Part shown: positions 8,462 to 16,904 of the stretch, piece after piece
Layout: each line of letters starts with the position of its first letter
How positions within the stretch are numbered: position 1 is the stretch's first letter
From: Novosphingobium sediminicola
GTDB lineage: Bacteria; Pseudomonadota; Alphaproteobacteria; Sphingomonadales; Sphingomonadaceae
Assembly: GCF_014196525.1 (NCBI RefSeq)
Contig: NZ_JACIDX010000022.1
Span: forward strand, 1-64,000
Direction: 5' to 3'
DNA length: 64,000 nucleotides
Program-made: the position numbers and the translations under genes
Notes under the pieces: model-generated
The model's database searches: none
Told to the model about the DNA's origin: nothing
What the model saw: the letters and a program-made list of their open reading frames with translations, nothing else

Positions 8462-9379
8462 ATGATGGCCCCACAGGACATGGCGAAGGTGATTGGCTCG
8501 GGGTTGCTGTCCTTTCCGGTCACGCATTTCGATGCGGACCTGCGCTTTGATGAAGCGCCCTATCGGCAGCATTGCGGATGGATGCTCGAACATGATGTGG
8601 CGGCGCTGTTTGCCGCCGGGGGCACGGGCGAGTTCTTCTCGCTGACGCCTGCCGAAACGGTGCAGGTGGTGCGCGCGGCGGTGGAAGAAACTGCTGGCCG
8701 GGTGCCGGTGATTTCGGGCTGCGGCTATGGCACGGCAATTGCGGTGGAAATCGCGCAGGGCGTGGAAAAGGCTGGGGCCGATGGCATCCTGCTGTTGCCG
8801 CAATATCTGGTGGGGGCGAAGCAGGAAGGTCTGGCCGCGCATATCGAGGCGGTGTGCCGTTCGACCAATCTGGGCGTCATCGTCTATAACCGCGACAATG
8901 CGATTGTGAACGAGGATACGCTGGCCCGCCTGTGTGAGCGCAACCCGAACCTTGTGGGTTACAAGGACGGGGTGGGCGACATCGAACTGATGATGCGCGT
9001 CTATTGCAAGCTGGGCGACCGGCTGACCTATATTGGCGGCCTGCCCACGGCGGAGACTTTCGCACCCGCCTATCTGGAAATGGGCGTGACGACCTATTCC
9101 TCGGCCATCTATAATTTCATGCCCGAATGGGCGGTGGCGTTTTACAAAGCGGCGCGGGCGAGGGATCATGCCAAGGTGCATCAGATGCTGCGCGATTTCG
9201 TGCTGCCCTATATCGCGCTGCGCAATCGCGGGCGGGGTTATGCTGTGTCCATCGTGAAGGCGGGGATGAATGTCATCGGCCGCCCTGCTGGCCCGGTGCG
9301 CACGCCCTTGACGGATCTTTCGGCGGCGGAACATGAAGAACTGGCCGCTCTGGTGGCCAAGGCGAAGGCAAGCATCTGA
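8462..9379 (+). CDS. kdgD: 5-dehydro-4-deoxyglucarate dehydratase (KdgD)
   Basis: A class I aldolase-fold enzyme of the DHDPS/NAL family, 305 residues, that dehydrates and decarboxylates 5-keto-4-deoxyglucarate to 2-oxoglutarate semialdehyde. The substrate-carboxylate loop AAGGTGEFFSL (51-61), Y142 in VYNRDN and the Schiff-base lysine K168 in GYKDG are all present and are those of KdgD rather than DapA. Three ATGs cluster at 8450, 8462 and 8465; the GAGAG run between them favours the later ones, but 8450 would add only four residues. The stop overlaps the gudD start by one base (TGATG), so product of GudD is handed directly to KdgD in the same operon. Cytoplasmic. Confidence 0.92.
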   Translation: MMAPQDMAKVIGSGLLSFPVTHFDADLRFDEAPYRQHCGWMLEHDVAALFAAGGTGEFFSLTPAETVQVVRAAVEETAGRVPVISGCGYGTAIAVEIAQGVEKAGADGILLLPQYLVGAKQEGLAAHIEAVCRSTNLGVIVYNRDNAIVNEDTLARLCERNPNLVGYKDGVGDIELMMRVYCKLGDRLTYIGGLPTAETFAPAYLEMGVTTYSSAIYNFMPEWAVAFYKAARARDHAKVHQMLRDFVLPYIALRNRGRGYAVSIVKAGMNVIGRPAGPVRTPLTDLSAAEHEELAALVAKAKASI

Positions 9380-10707
9380 TGGGATCTGTTCCGATTATTG
9401 CTGAAATGCGCGTTGTGCCCGTGGCGGGGCATGATGCGATGCTGCTCAACCTGTCGGGGGCGCATGCGCCTTTCTTCACCCGCAACATCGTCATCCTGAC
9501 CGACAGTGATGGGCGTCAGGGCCTAGGCGAAGTGCCCGGCGGCGAGGCGATCCGGCAAACGCTGGAGGATGCGCGGGGGCTGGTCGTGGGGCGGCCCCTC
9601 GGCACCCATGCCAGCGTGGTGGCGCAGGTGGGCCGCGCCTTTGCCTCACGCGATGCGGGCGGGCGGGGTTTGCAGACCTTTGACCTGCGCACCACGATCC
9701 ATGCTCAGACCGCGATTGAGGCGGCGATGCTCGACCTGCTGGGCCAGCATGTCGGCGTGGCGGTGGCGGATCTGCTGGGCACCGGGCGGCACCGCGACCG
9801 GGTGGAGATGCTGGGCTATCTCTTCTACATCGCCGACCCGAAAAAGACCGACCTGCCCTATCGTGATGAGAGCGGCAGCGCGGATGAATGGGAACGGCTG
9901 CGCAACCGCGAGGCGCTGACGCCCGAGGCGGTGGTAGCTCTGGCCCGCGCGGCGCAGGCGCGATATGGTTTCCGCGATTTCAAGCTGAAGGGCGGCGCTC
10001 TGGCGGGCGATGAGGAAGTGCTGGCGGTGCGGGCCTTGAAGGAGGCTTTCCCGCAGGCGCGCATCACGCTTGATCCCAATGGCGCGTGGTCTCTGTCCGA
10101 GGCGGTGCGCCTGATGAGGCCGCTGGGCGAGGTTTTGGCCTATGCCGAGGACCCCTGCGGCGCGGAGGGTGGTTTTTCCGGGCGCGAGGTGATGGCCGAA
10201 TTTCGCCGCGCCACGGGCCTGCCTACGGCCACCAACATGATCGCGACCGATTGGCGCCAGATGGCTCATTCGCTGTCCTTGCAATCGGTGGATATTCCGC
10301 TGGCCGATCCGCATTTCTGGACGATGGAAGGGGCGGTGCGCGTCGCCCATCTGTGCGACGCCTTCGGCCTGACATGGGGCAGCCATTCGAACAACCATTT
10401 CGATATTTCGCTGGCCATGTTCACCCATTGCGCCGCCGCCGCGCCGGGCAAGGTCACGGCCATCGACACGCATTGGATCTGGCAGGATGGCGAATGTCTG
10501 ACCAAGAACCCGCCGAGTATCGAGGATGGCCATGTGGCGATTGGCGACAAGCCCGGTCTGGGGCTGGAGATCGACGAGGACGCGCTGGCGCGCGGGCATG
10601 AGCTGTATCAGCAGCATGGGCTGGGCGCGCGCAATGATGCGATGGGGATGCAGTACCTTATCCCCGGCTGGACGTTTGATAACAAGCGGCCCTGCATGGT
10701 GAGATAA
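9379..10707 (+). CDS. gudD: Glucarate dehydratase
   Basis: A 442-residue enolase-superfamily enzyme converting D-glucarate (and usually L-idarate) to 5-keto-4-deoxyglucarate. Every catalytic element of the characterised E. coli enzyme is visible at a constant offset of three residues: K202/K204 in FKLKGG, D232 and N234 in LDPNGAW, E257 in AEDP, N286 in TATNM, H336 in GSHSN and D363 in AIDTHW. Length matches the family. It is coupled to kdgD by a one-base overlap and is followed by a strong terminator, so kdgD-gudD is a two-gene operon. Cytoplasmic. Confidence 0.96.
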   Translation: MGSVPIIAEMRVVPVAGHDAMLLNLSGAHAPFFTRNIVILTDSDGRQGLGEVPGGEAIRQTLEDARGLVVGRPLGTHASVVAQVGRAFASRDAGGRGLQTFDLRTTIHAQTAIEAAMLDLLGQHVGVAVADLLGTGRHRDRVEMLGYLFYIADPKKTDLPYRDESGSADEWERLRNREALTPEAVVALARAAQARYGFRDFKLKGGALAGDEEVLAVRALKEAFPQARITLDPNGAWSLSEAVRLMRPLGEVLAYAEDPCGAEGGFSGREVMAEFRRATGLPTATNMIATDWRQMAHSLSLQSVDIPLADPHFWTMEGAVRVAHLCDAFGLTWGSHSNNHFDISLAMFTHCAAAAPGKVTAIDTHWIWQDGECLTKNPPSIEDGHVAIGDKPGLGLEIDEDALARGHELYQQHGLGARNDAMGMQYLIPGWTFDNKRPCMVR

Positions 10708-10730
10708 TCTCTACGCCATAGTGCGTCGGA

Positions 10731-10769
10731 CAGGAGGGAGCCATCCACCCGGCTCCCTCCTGTTTTTTT
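10731..10769 (+). terminator. Rho-independent terminator after gudD
   Basis: A 12-bp perfect stem (CAGGAGGGAGCC / GGCTCCCTCCTG) with an 8-nt loop is followed by seven T residues. The T run touches the stop codon of the convergent gene. Confidence 0.93.
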
Positions 10770-11883
10770 ACCCCGTGTAATGCCCTGCCGCCTGCATCAG
10801 CCCGCGAATATGACCATAGGCAAAGGCGAAACTCTCACCCTCTGCTTCGGGATGGCCGGGAATGATCGGCACATGATCGGGCATCAGCATCCCGTCATAG
10901 CCGACCTCGGCATAGGTGAGCAGCGCGCGATAGAGATCGACATCGCCCTCATCCGGGAAAGCCTCGCGGAAATGGCCGCGACCGCCCACGATGTTGCGAA
11001 AATGGACGTTGAAGATCTTCTTGCGGCTGCCGAACCAGCGGATCACGTCGAAGATCTGTTCGGCCGGTTTGGGCAGATTTTCGCTGACCGTGCCCTGACA
11101 GAAATTGAAGCCGTGCCAGGGGCTTTCCTTGATGGTGATGAAACGCTTCATCCCCTCGATGGTGCCCAGCACGCGGTGGATGCCCTGATAGCCCTGCGGC
11201 GGTGTGCCCGGATCATGTGGGTGACAGGCGATGCGGATTTTATACTCATTGGCCACCGGCACGACATGCTCGAGGAACCATGTGATCCGCTCCCAAAACG
11301 CATCCTCGCTGATCGCGCCCGCGCGGGTCAGGGGCTTGGCCGGGTCCAGCTTGGTCGCGTCATATTCGGAAAACACCGCATCGCCGCGTGTCTGCACTTT
11401 GCCGGTGCGGATCACGCCCAGCAGGCTCATATTATACTTGATGCAGGGCACGCCCGCCGCCGCGCAGGCGCGGATCTGGTTCTGAAACGCCTCTACTTCG
11501 CGCTCGCGCTCCGGGCTGGTGGCCAGCATGATGCCGGGGTTCTTTTCCCGGTCGATATGGCTGGAGGGCAGCAGCAAAGGATCGAGGATGGAGAGCGTCA
11601 ACTTGTGCTTCTCGGCCAGATCACGCAGGGCCTTGACCTCATCCGCCGTTGAGTAAAGCGCGCCCTCCGCCGATTTGGCCCGCGCGGCCACATGGGTCAC
11701 ACCGTATCGGGCCAGAAAGGCGAAATGATCGTCGGTCGCCGGGCCGCTCTGGCAACCCAGCTTCATTTTCAGCGCGGGGCGTTTGGGGGTGGGGGCCGGT
11801 TTGCGCCCTGCCGCCTGCGCCATGGGCGCAGCGCCAGCCAGCACCCCCACCCCGATACTGGTCAGAAAATCACGCCTTTCCAT
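10768..11883 (-). CDS. Tat-exported mannonate dehydratase-like TIM-barrel protein
   Basis: A 371-residue protein starting MERRDFLTSIGVG, a classical twin-arginine signal, with cleavage expected near AQAAG (23-25). The mature part resembles UxuA-type mannonate dehydratase: HPHDPG at 221-226, C262 in FCQGT, H294 in VHFRN and D336-H337 in PDHVP, the Cys/His/Asp metal set of that family. UxuA removes water from D-mannonate to give KDG, normally in the cytoplasm. Export of a UxuA relative implies a periplasmic sugar-acid reaction or an altered function. It follows the LysR gene on the same strand. A general xylose-isomerase-like epimerase is the alternative call. Confidence 0.82.
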   Translation of the reverse strand: MERRDFLTSIGVGVLAGAAPMAQAAGRKPAPTPKRPALKMKLGCQSGPATDDHFAFLARYGVTHVAARAKSAEGALYSTADEVKALRDLAEKHKLTLSILDPLLLPSSHIDREKNPGIMLATSPEREREVEAFQNQIRACAAAGVPCIKYNMSLLGVIRTGKVQTRGDAVFSEYDATKLDPAKPLTRAGAISEDAFWERITWFLEHVVPVANEYKIRIACHPHDPGTPPQGYQGIHRVLGTIEGMKRFITIKESPWHGFNFCQGTVSENLPKPAEQIFDVIRWFGSRKKIFNVHFRNIVGGRGHFREAFPDEGDVDLYRALLTYAEVGYDGMLMPDHVPIIPGHPEAEGESFAFAYGHIRGLMQAAGHYTG

Positions 11884-11972
11884 GGCTCTCTCCCTATTAT
11901 GGTTTAGAGGGAGCGTAACCTGTCAAAGGCGCTTTCGACCAATCGTGTGTCAGGATTGGTCTATGCTACCCC

Positions 11973-11995
11973 GGTATCAATAAGCTGGTATCAAT
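11973..11995. repeat. 9-bp direct repeat upstream of the mannonate dehydratase-like gene
   Basis: GGTATCAAT occurs at 11973-11981 and again at 11987-11995, with a 5-nt gap (14-bp period). The second copy runs into the last codons of the LysR gene. The pair lies about 90-110 bp upstream of the start at 11883 and may be a regulator site. Confidence 0.45.
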
Positions 11996-12878
11996 CCGAG
12001 CCGCACAATTCCATCAAGCGCGGCACCAGAGCCAGCAGCGCCGGATTATCCGCATCGCGCCGCCATGTGGCCTGTAATTCCACAATCGGCTCGCCATCCT
12101 CCAGCTCGGAAAAGACCACGCCGTCCGGGTGCAGCCGCCGCGAGCTTTCGGGCACCAGCGCATAGCCATGGCCCGCCCCCACCAGCATCAGCGCGGTGTG
12201 GATCTGGGCCAGATATTGCACGAAGCGGGGTTCGGCCCGCGCGCCCGCGAAAAGCCCGGCCAGCAGATCGTGGAAATAGCGCGCCTTGTCGGGCGCATAG
12301 GTGATGAAGGGCAGGCGGTCGAAATCGGCCAGACGGCGCGGGCGTTCCTCCTCCGGCACGCTGGCGGGAGAGCAGATGATGAAACGCTCGCGCAGCACTT
12401 CCTGCGAAACCATCGCGGGATGGCGCACCGGAGGACGCAGGAACCCCAGATCGATCCGGCCCGAGAGCAGGCTCTCGACCTGCTCGTCGCTGACCATTTC
12501 TTTCAGAACAAAGCGCACGTCGGGCAGGATTTTCTGCACATTGGCGATGAAGCGCGGCAGGAAGGAATAGCCCGAAGCGGCGGTAAAGCCCAGGCTCACC
12601 AAGCCATGCCGCCCCTCGGCCGCCGCGCGGGCGGTGGCCACGGCGCTGTCGGCCAGTTGCACCACGCGCCGCGCCTCGACCAGAAAGGCCGAGCCCGCCG
12701 CCGTCAGCTTCACCGTCCGGCTGGAGCGGTAGAACAGCGGCACCTTCATCACCCGTTCAAGCACCTGAATATGGCGCGAGAGCGGCGGCTGGGTCATGTT
12801 GAGGCGTGCGGCGGCGCGGCCAAAATGCAGCTCCTCGGCCACAGCCACAAAGCAGCGCAATTGGATCAGTTCAAACAA
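11991..12878 (-). CDS. LysR family transcriptional regulator
   Basis: A regulator of about 295 residues with the N-terminal winged helix (QLRCFVAVAEELHFGRAAARL, then QPPLSRHI for the recognition helix) and a C-terminal periplasmic-binding-fold effector domain. I choose the TTG at 12878 because GGGGGAGAGG lies 2-5 nt upstream of it and the protein then starts at the family's usual point; an ATG six codons earlier (12896) lacks a ribosome site. It sits 30 bp or more behind the glucarate-dehydratase-like gene and before the mannonate-dehydratase-like gene on one strand. LysR proteins of aldarate clusters respond to the sugar acid or its dehydration product; that is the likely role here. Confidence 0.88.
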   Translation of the reverse strand: MFELIQLRCFVAVAEELHFGRAAARLNMTQPPLSRHIQVLERVMKVPLFYRSSRTVKLTAAGSAFLVEARRVVQLADSAVATARAAAEGRHGLVSLGFTAASGYSFLPRFIANVQKILPDVRFVLKEMVSDEQVESLLSGRIDLGFLRPPVRHPAMVSQEVLRERFIICSPASVPEEERPRRLADFDRLPFITYAPDKARYFHDLLAGLFAGARAEPRFVQYLAQIHTALMLVGAGHGYALVPESSRRLHPDGVVFSELEDGEPIVELQATWRRDADNPALLALVPRLMELCGSD

Positions 12879-12926
12879 GGCCTCTCCCCCCGTCATGCGA
12901 CGGGCGGGGCCGGTCGCATGACATAT

Positions 12927-14195
12927 TCAATATCTTGGCTTTTTTTCGGTGAAAGCCTTATCATATTTCTGCATCTGGCCCAAGTCGTCACGGGTGCGGA
13001 TGGTGATGCGTTTGAACATCGCATGGGCGCGCGCCAGCCTTTGCCGGTCCAACTCGACCCCGATGCCGGGCATGTCGGTGATGCGCACACAGCCGCCGGT
13101 GATGGGGATCTTGCCGCCCGCGATCACCTCGTCATCCTCCTCTACCCATGGGTAATGCGTGTCGCAGGCATAGGTCAGATTGCGCGTGGTCGCGGCCAGA
13201 TGAGTCATCGCCATCAGGCTGATCCCCAGATGCGAATTGGAGTGCATTGAAAGACCCAGCCCGAAGGTGTCGCACATGGCGGCCAGATTCTGCGTCGCGC
13301 GCAACCCGCCCCAGTAATGATGGTCCGACAGCACGATCTGTACCGAATTTTTCGCCACGCTTTCCTTGAAGCCCGGAAAGTCGATGACGATCATATTGGT
13401 GGCCAGAGGCAGGCCGGTTTTCCGATGCAATTCCGCCATATCGTCATGGCCCGCCACCGGATCTTCGTAATATTCGATCAGCGGCCCCAGCTTTTCCGCC
13501 GCCTTCAAAGCGGTGTCCATCGCCCAGGCCCCATTGGGGTCGATCCGCAAAGGCAGGCCGGGAAAGGCGCGGGACAGGGCTTCGATGCTGGCGACCTCGA
13601 TATCGGGGGGCAGGGTGCCCGCCTTCAGCTTGATCGAGCCGAAGCCGTGGAGGTGGATCATCCGCCGCGCCTGCGCGACGATGCCCTCGGGGGTGATCGC
13701 CTCTCCCCATGCGTCGGGGGCTTCCTCCGGCTCGATATGGCGGGCGTATTTGAAGAAGAGATAGGCCGAAAAAGGCACCTCACGCCGAAGCGCACCGCCC
13801 AGCAATTCGTGCAAAGGCACGCCTGCCACCTTGGCCTGAAGATCGAGCAGTGCGACCTCAAAGGCGGAAAAGCAATTGCCCAGCAGGCGCGATGGCTGCG
13901 ACCCCGGCGCGAGTTCGGCCCCGGCTTGCGCTGTGGGCAGACGGGCCAGCGCCGAGGCGAGCCGGTCATGCAGCCCATTGAGATCATAGATCGACAGACC
14001 CACCAGATCGGGCGCGGCCTCCTGCAAGGCCGCCAGTACCGGCGCATCGCCATAGCTTTCGCCAAGGCCCGTAAAGCCGCCCGCCTCAACCTCAATGATC
14101 GAGCGCAGCGCATAGGGTTCGTGGATCCCGGCGGCATTGAGCAGCGGCGGGTCCCGAAAGGCAATCGGCGTCACGCGCAGCGCGGTGATCTGCAT
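12927..14195 (-). CDS. Glucarate dehydratase-like enolase-superfamily enzyme
   Basis: A 422-residue paralogue of gudD. The start at 14195 follows GGAGAG by 7 nt; an ATG at 14210 gives five more residues. All glucarate-dehydratase active-site positions are kept: K189/K191 in IKLKAG, D219 and N221 in IDPNGAW, E244 in YEDP, N267 in ATNM, H318 in MHSNS and D345 in CDTHYPW. The surroundings of these residues differ from the 9379-10707 copy (for instance SDHHYWGG against ADPHFWTM), so the substrate may be a different aldarate or stereoisomer, or the enzyme may be a weak GudX-like paralogue. It diverges from the talarate/galactarate dehydratase operon. Confidence 0.88.
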   Translation of the reverse strand: MQITALRVTPIAFRDPPLLNAAGIHEPYALRSIIEVEAGGFTGLGESYGDAPVLAALQEAAPDLVGLSIYDLNGLHDRLASALARLPTAQAGAELAPGSQPSRLLGNCFSAFEVALLDLQAKVAGVPLHELLGGALRREVPFSAYLFFKYARHIEPEEAPDAWGEAITPEGIVAQARRMIHLHGFGSIKLKAGTLPPDIEVASIEALSRAFPGLPLRIDPNGAWAMDTALKAAEKLGPLIEYYEDPVAGHDDMAELHRKTGLPLATNMIVIDFPGFKESVAKNSVQIVLSDHHYWGGLRATQNLAAMCDTFGLGLSMHSNSHLGISLMAMTHLAATTRNLTYACDTHYPWVEEDDEVIAGGKIPITGGCVRITDMPGIGVELDRQRLARAHAMFKRITIRTRDDLGQMQKYDKAFTEKKPRY

Positions 14196-14353
14196 CAGGG
14201 CACTCTCCATCTTGTTCTTTCCACCCGCATGGCCCCATGCGCCCCCCAAGACCAATGCGAATTTCCTATCGACCGATGCCGCCTTGGCGGTTGATTGAGC
14301 ATCGATCCCCCGCGATCATGGCGGATAAGAGATAAGGCCCTGAGAGGACACCC

Positions 14354-15505
14354 ATGCCCACCGATACGATTTCCGCCATCAAGCTCAGCCTCGCCTGGGT
14401 GCCTCTGGCCACGCCGATTTCCGATGCCAAGGTTTTCACGGGCCGCCAAAAGCCGCTGACCCGCGTGGCCATGCTGTTTGCCGAGATCGAGACCGCCGAT
14501 GGCCACACCGGCCTTGGCTTCAGCTATTCCAAGCGCGCGGGCGGGCCGGGCATGTATGCCCATGCGCGCGAAGTGGCCGACAGCCTGATCGGGGAAAATC
14601 CGGCGGACATTGGCCGCCTGTGGAACAAGCTCGTCTGGGCCGGGGCGTCGGTGGGGCGTTCGGGCCTTTCGACGCAGGCGATTGCCGCCATCGACATTGC
14701 GCTGTGGGATCTGAAGGCCAAGCGCGCGGGCCTGCCTTTGGGCCGGTTGCTTGGCGCATGGCGCGATGGCGTGCCTAGCTATAACACGTCGGGCGGCTTC
14801 CTCTCCTCGCCTCTGCCCGAAGTGCTGGACAATGTTGAGGCCTCGATCGCCAGCGGGATCGGCGGGATCAAGATCAAGGTCGGCCATCCCGATCCCAAGG
14901 TCGATCTCACCCGCCTTGAGGCCGTGGCCAATCAGATCGACGGACGCGTGGCGCTGATGGTGGACGCCAATCAGCAATGGGACCGCCCCACCGCCTTGCG
15001 CATGTGCCGCGCGATGGAGCAATATGGCCTCGTCTGGATCGAGGAGCCGCTCGACGCTTATGACATCGAGGGCCACGCCGCCCTTGCTGCCGCCATCGAC
15101 ACGCCCATCGCCTCGGGCGAGATGCTGGTGAGCGCGGCGGAGCATTTCGCCATGATCGACGCGCGTGCGGTGGATTTCATCCAGCCCGATGCGGCCCGCG
15201 TGGGCGGCATCACCCAGTTTCAGCGCGTGACCGCGCGGGCCGAGCAGGCAGGCCTGATGATGGCCCCGCATTTTGCGATGGAGATCCATGTCCATGTCTC
15301 GGCCGCCTATCCGCTGGGGACATGGGTCGAACATTTTGACTGGCTCGACCCGCTGTTCAACGAGCGTCAGATCCTTGAGGGCGGCAAGATGATGCTCTCC
15401 ACCCGCCCGGGCCTCGGCGTCACCCTGTCGGATCAGGCGCGGGCCTGGACCGAGGCAAGCTGTCGCATCGACGCCAAAGGCTGCACCGACCATACGCACG
15501 GGTAA
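14354..15505 (+). CDS. L-talarate/galactarate dehydratase
   Basis: A 383-residue mandelate-racemase-subgroup enzyme that dehydrates galactarate and/or L-talarate to 5-keto-4-deoxyglucarate. Residues align with the structurally characterised Salmonella enzyme at a constant offset of 22: K173 and K175 in IKIKVG, D204 in MVDANQ, E230 in WIEEP, E256 in SGEM, H306 in APHF and E326 in WVEHF. The N-terminal capping loop includes SKRAGGPGMYAHA. It is followed after 12 bp by an MFS symporter, forming an uptake-and-dehydration operon. Its product is the substrate of the KdgD encoded at 8462-9379. Cytoplasmic. Confidence 0.93.
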   Translation: MPTDTISAIKLSLAWVPLATPISDAKVFTGRQKPLTRVAMLFAEIETADGHTGLGFSYSKRAGGPGMYAHAREVADSLIGENPADIGRLWNKLVWAGASVGRSGLSTQAIAAIDIALWDLKAKRAGLPLGRLLGAWRDGVPSYNTSGGFLSSPLPEVLDNVEASIASGIGGIKIKVGHPDPKVDLTRLEAVANQIDGRVALMVDANQQWDRPTALRMCRAMEQYGLVWIEEPLDAYDIEGHAALAAAIDTPIASGEMLVSAAEHFAMIDARAVDFIQPDAARVGGITQFQRVTARAEQAGLMMAPHFAMEIHVHVSAAYPLGTWVEHFDWLDPLFNERQILEGGKMMLSTRPGLGVTLSDQARAWTEASCRIDAKGCTDHTHG

Positions 15506-15517
15506 GGAGCGAAGGCC

Positions 15518-16852
15518 ATGGAGGCTGTCTCTAAAATAGGGCGCGAAAAGGTCGGGCGGCTGCGCTGGGGCGTGCTGGCGATGCTGTTTGGCGTCACCAT
15601 CATCAACTATGCGGTGCGCGCGGCGCTCTCGCTGGCGGCGCCTTCGCTGTCCAAGGATCTGGGCATCGACCCGCTGCAACTGGGCATCGTCTTTTCCGCT
15701 TTCGGCTGGTCCTATGTCATCGCGCAGGTGCCGGGCGGCTGGTTGCTCGACCGGTTTGGCGCGCCGCGCGTCTATCTCTGGGTGATCGTCGCTTGGTCAC
15801 TCATCACGGTGGCCCATGGCACGGTGGTTTGGTTGAGCGGCACGGCGGCGGTGACGGCGCTGTTCGCCCTGCGCTTTCTGGTGGGCCTTGCCGAAGCGCC
15901 CAGTTTCCCCGCCAATGCGCGCGTGGTGGCCAGCTGGTTTCCCGCGCGTGAGCGGGGCACGGCCTCGGCGGTGTTCAATGCGGCGCAATATTTCGCCACC
16001 GTGCTGTTTGCCCCGCTGATGGGTTGGATCGTGGCCGATTTCGGCTGGCCATGGGTGTTTGTGGCGATGGGGGCGCTGGGTTTGGTGGTCTCGCTGTTCT
16101 GGTCGCGCGTGGTGCGCGATCCGCGCGATCATCCGCGTCTGGGCGCGGGCGAACTAGGCCTTCTGATCGAGGGCGGTGCGCTGGTTGATCCGGTTGCGCC
16201 GCAGGTCGATGCCGCCGCCGCCAAGGCCGAAAATCGCCGCAAGATGCGTGTTTTGCTGACCACGCCCACGCTCTGGGGCCTCTATTCGGGCCAGTTCTTC
16301 ATCAACACGTTGACCTATTTCTTCATCACCTGGTTCCCGGTCTATCTGGTTCAGGAGCGCGGGCTTTCAGTGATGAAGGCAGGGCTGTTCGCCACGATGC
16401 CGGCGGTCTGCGGCTTTATCGGCGGGGTGCTGGGCGGCATCTGGTCGGACTGGCTGCTGCGGCGCGGCGTGTCGCTGACATGGGCGCGCAAGGTGCCCGT
16501 GGTGGCGGGGATGCTGGGGGCGCTGACCATCCTTGGCTGCAATTTTGTCCATTCGAACACGCTGGTGTTGCTGTTCATGAGCCTCGCCTTCTTTGGCAAG
16601 GGCGTGGGGGCGCTGGGCTGGGCGGTGGTGGCCGATGTGGCGCCGCGCGACAGTGCGGGGCTTTCGGGCGGCATTTTCAATATGTTCGGCAATATTTCCT
16701 CGATCACCACGCCGATCCTGATTGGGTGGATTTTGAAGGAAACGGGTTCCTTCGATCTCGTGCTGATGCTGGTGGCGGGCAGCGCGCTGGCCGCCGCGCT
16801 CTCCTACCTCTTCCTTGTCGGCAAGATCGAGCGGATCGGCGCGCAGGCATAA
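15518..16852 (+). CDS. MFS transporter, anion:cation symporter family (hexuronate/aldarate type)
   Basis: A 444-residue inner-membrane protein with the twelve hydrophobic segments of the major facilitator superfamily. The first helix region (TIINYAVRAALS), the GWSYVIAQVPGGWLLDRFG loop between helices 2 and 3, and the FPANARVVASWFPARERG motif after helix 4 are typical of the ACS subfamily that carries glucarate, galactarate, galactonate and hexuronates with protons. It is co-transcribed with the talarate/galactarate dehydratase, so galactarate or talarate is the likely cargo. The operon ends at a strong bidirectional terminator. Confidence 0.92.
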   Translation: MEAVSKIGREKVGRLRWGVLAMLFGVTIINYAVRAALSLAAPSLSKDLGIDPLQLGIVFSAFGWSYVIAQVPGGWLLDRFGAPRVYLWVIVAWSLITVAHGTVVWLSGTAAVTALFALRFLVGLAEAPSFPANARVVASWFPARERGTASAVFNAAQYFATVLFAPLMGWIVADFGWPWVFVAMGALGLVVSLFWSRVVRDPRDHPRLGAGELGLLIEGGALVDPVAPQVDAAAAKAENRRKMRVLLTTPTLWGLYSGQFFINTLTYFFITWFPVYLVQERGLSVMKAGLFATMPAVCGFIGGVLGGIWSDWLLRRGVSLTWARKVPVVAGMLGALTILGCNFVHSNTLVLLFMSLAFFGKGVGALGWAVVADVAPRDSAGLSGGIFNMFGNISSITTPILIGWILKETGSFDLVLMLVAGSALAAALSYLFLVGKIERIGAQA

Positions 16853-16854
16853 AG

Positions 16855-16890
16855 AAACCCCCGCTCCCGGTGTTTCGGGAGCGGGGGTTT
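16855..16890. terminator. Bidirectional terminator
   Basis: A perfect 15-bp stem (AAACCCCCGCTCCCG / CGGGAGCGGGGGTTT) with a 6-nt loop lies between the convergent transporter and B3-like hydrolase genes, with T runs on both strands. Confidence 0.92.
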
Positions 16891-16904
16891 TCTCGGCGTC
16901 CGGC

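Noticed and set aside
14279..14290. CCGCC-TT-GGCGG as the operator of the divergent aldarate promoters
   Set aside because: Five-base arms of only G and C are not distinctive, and no second copy was seen near related genes.
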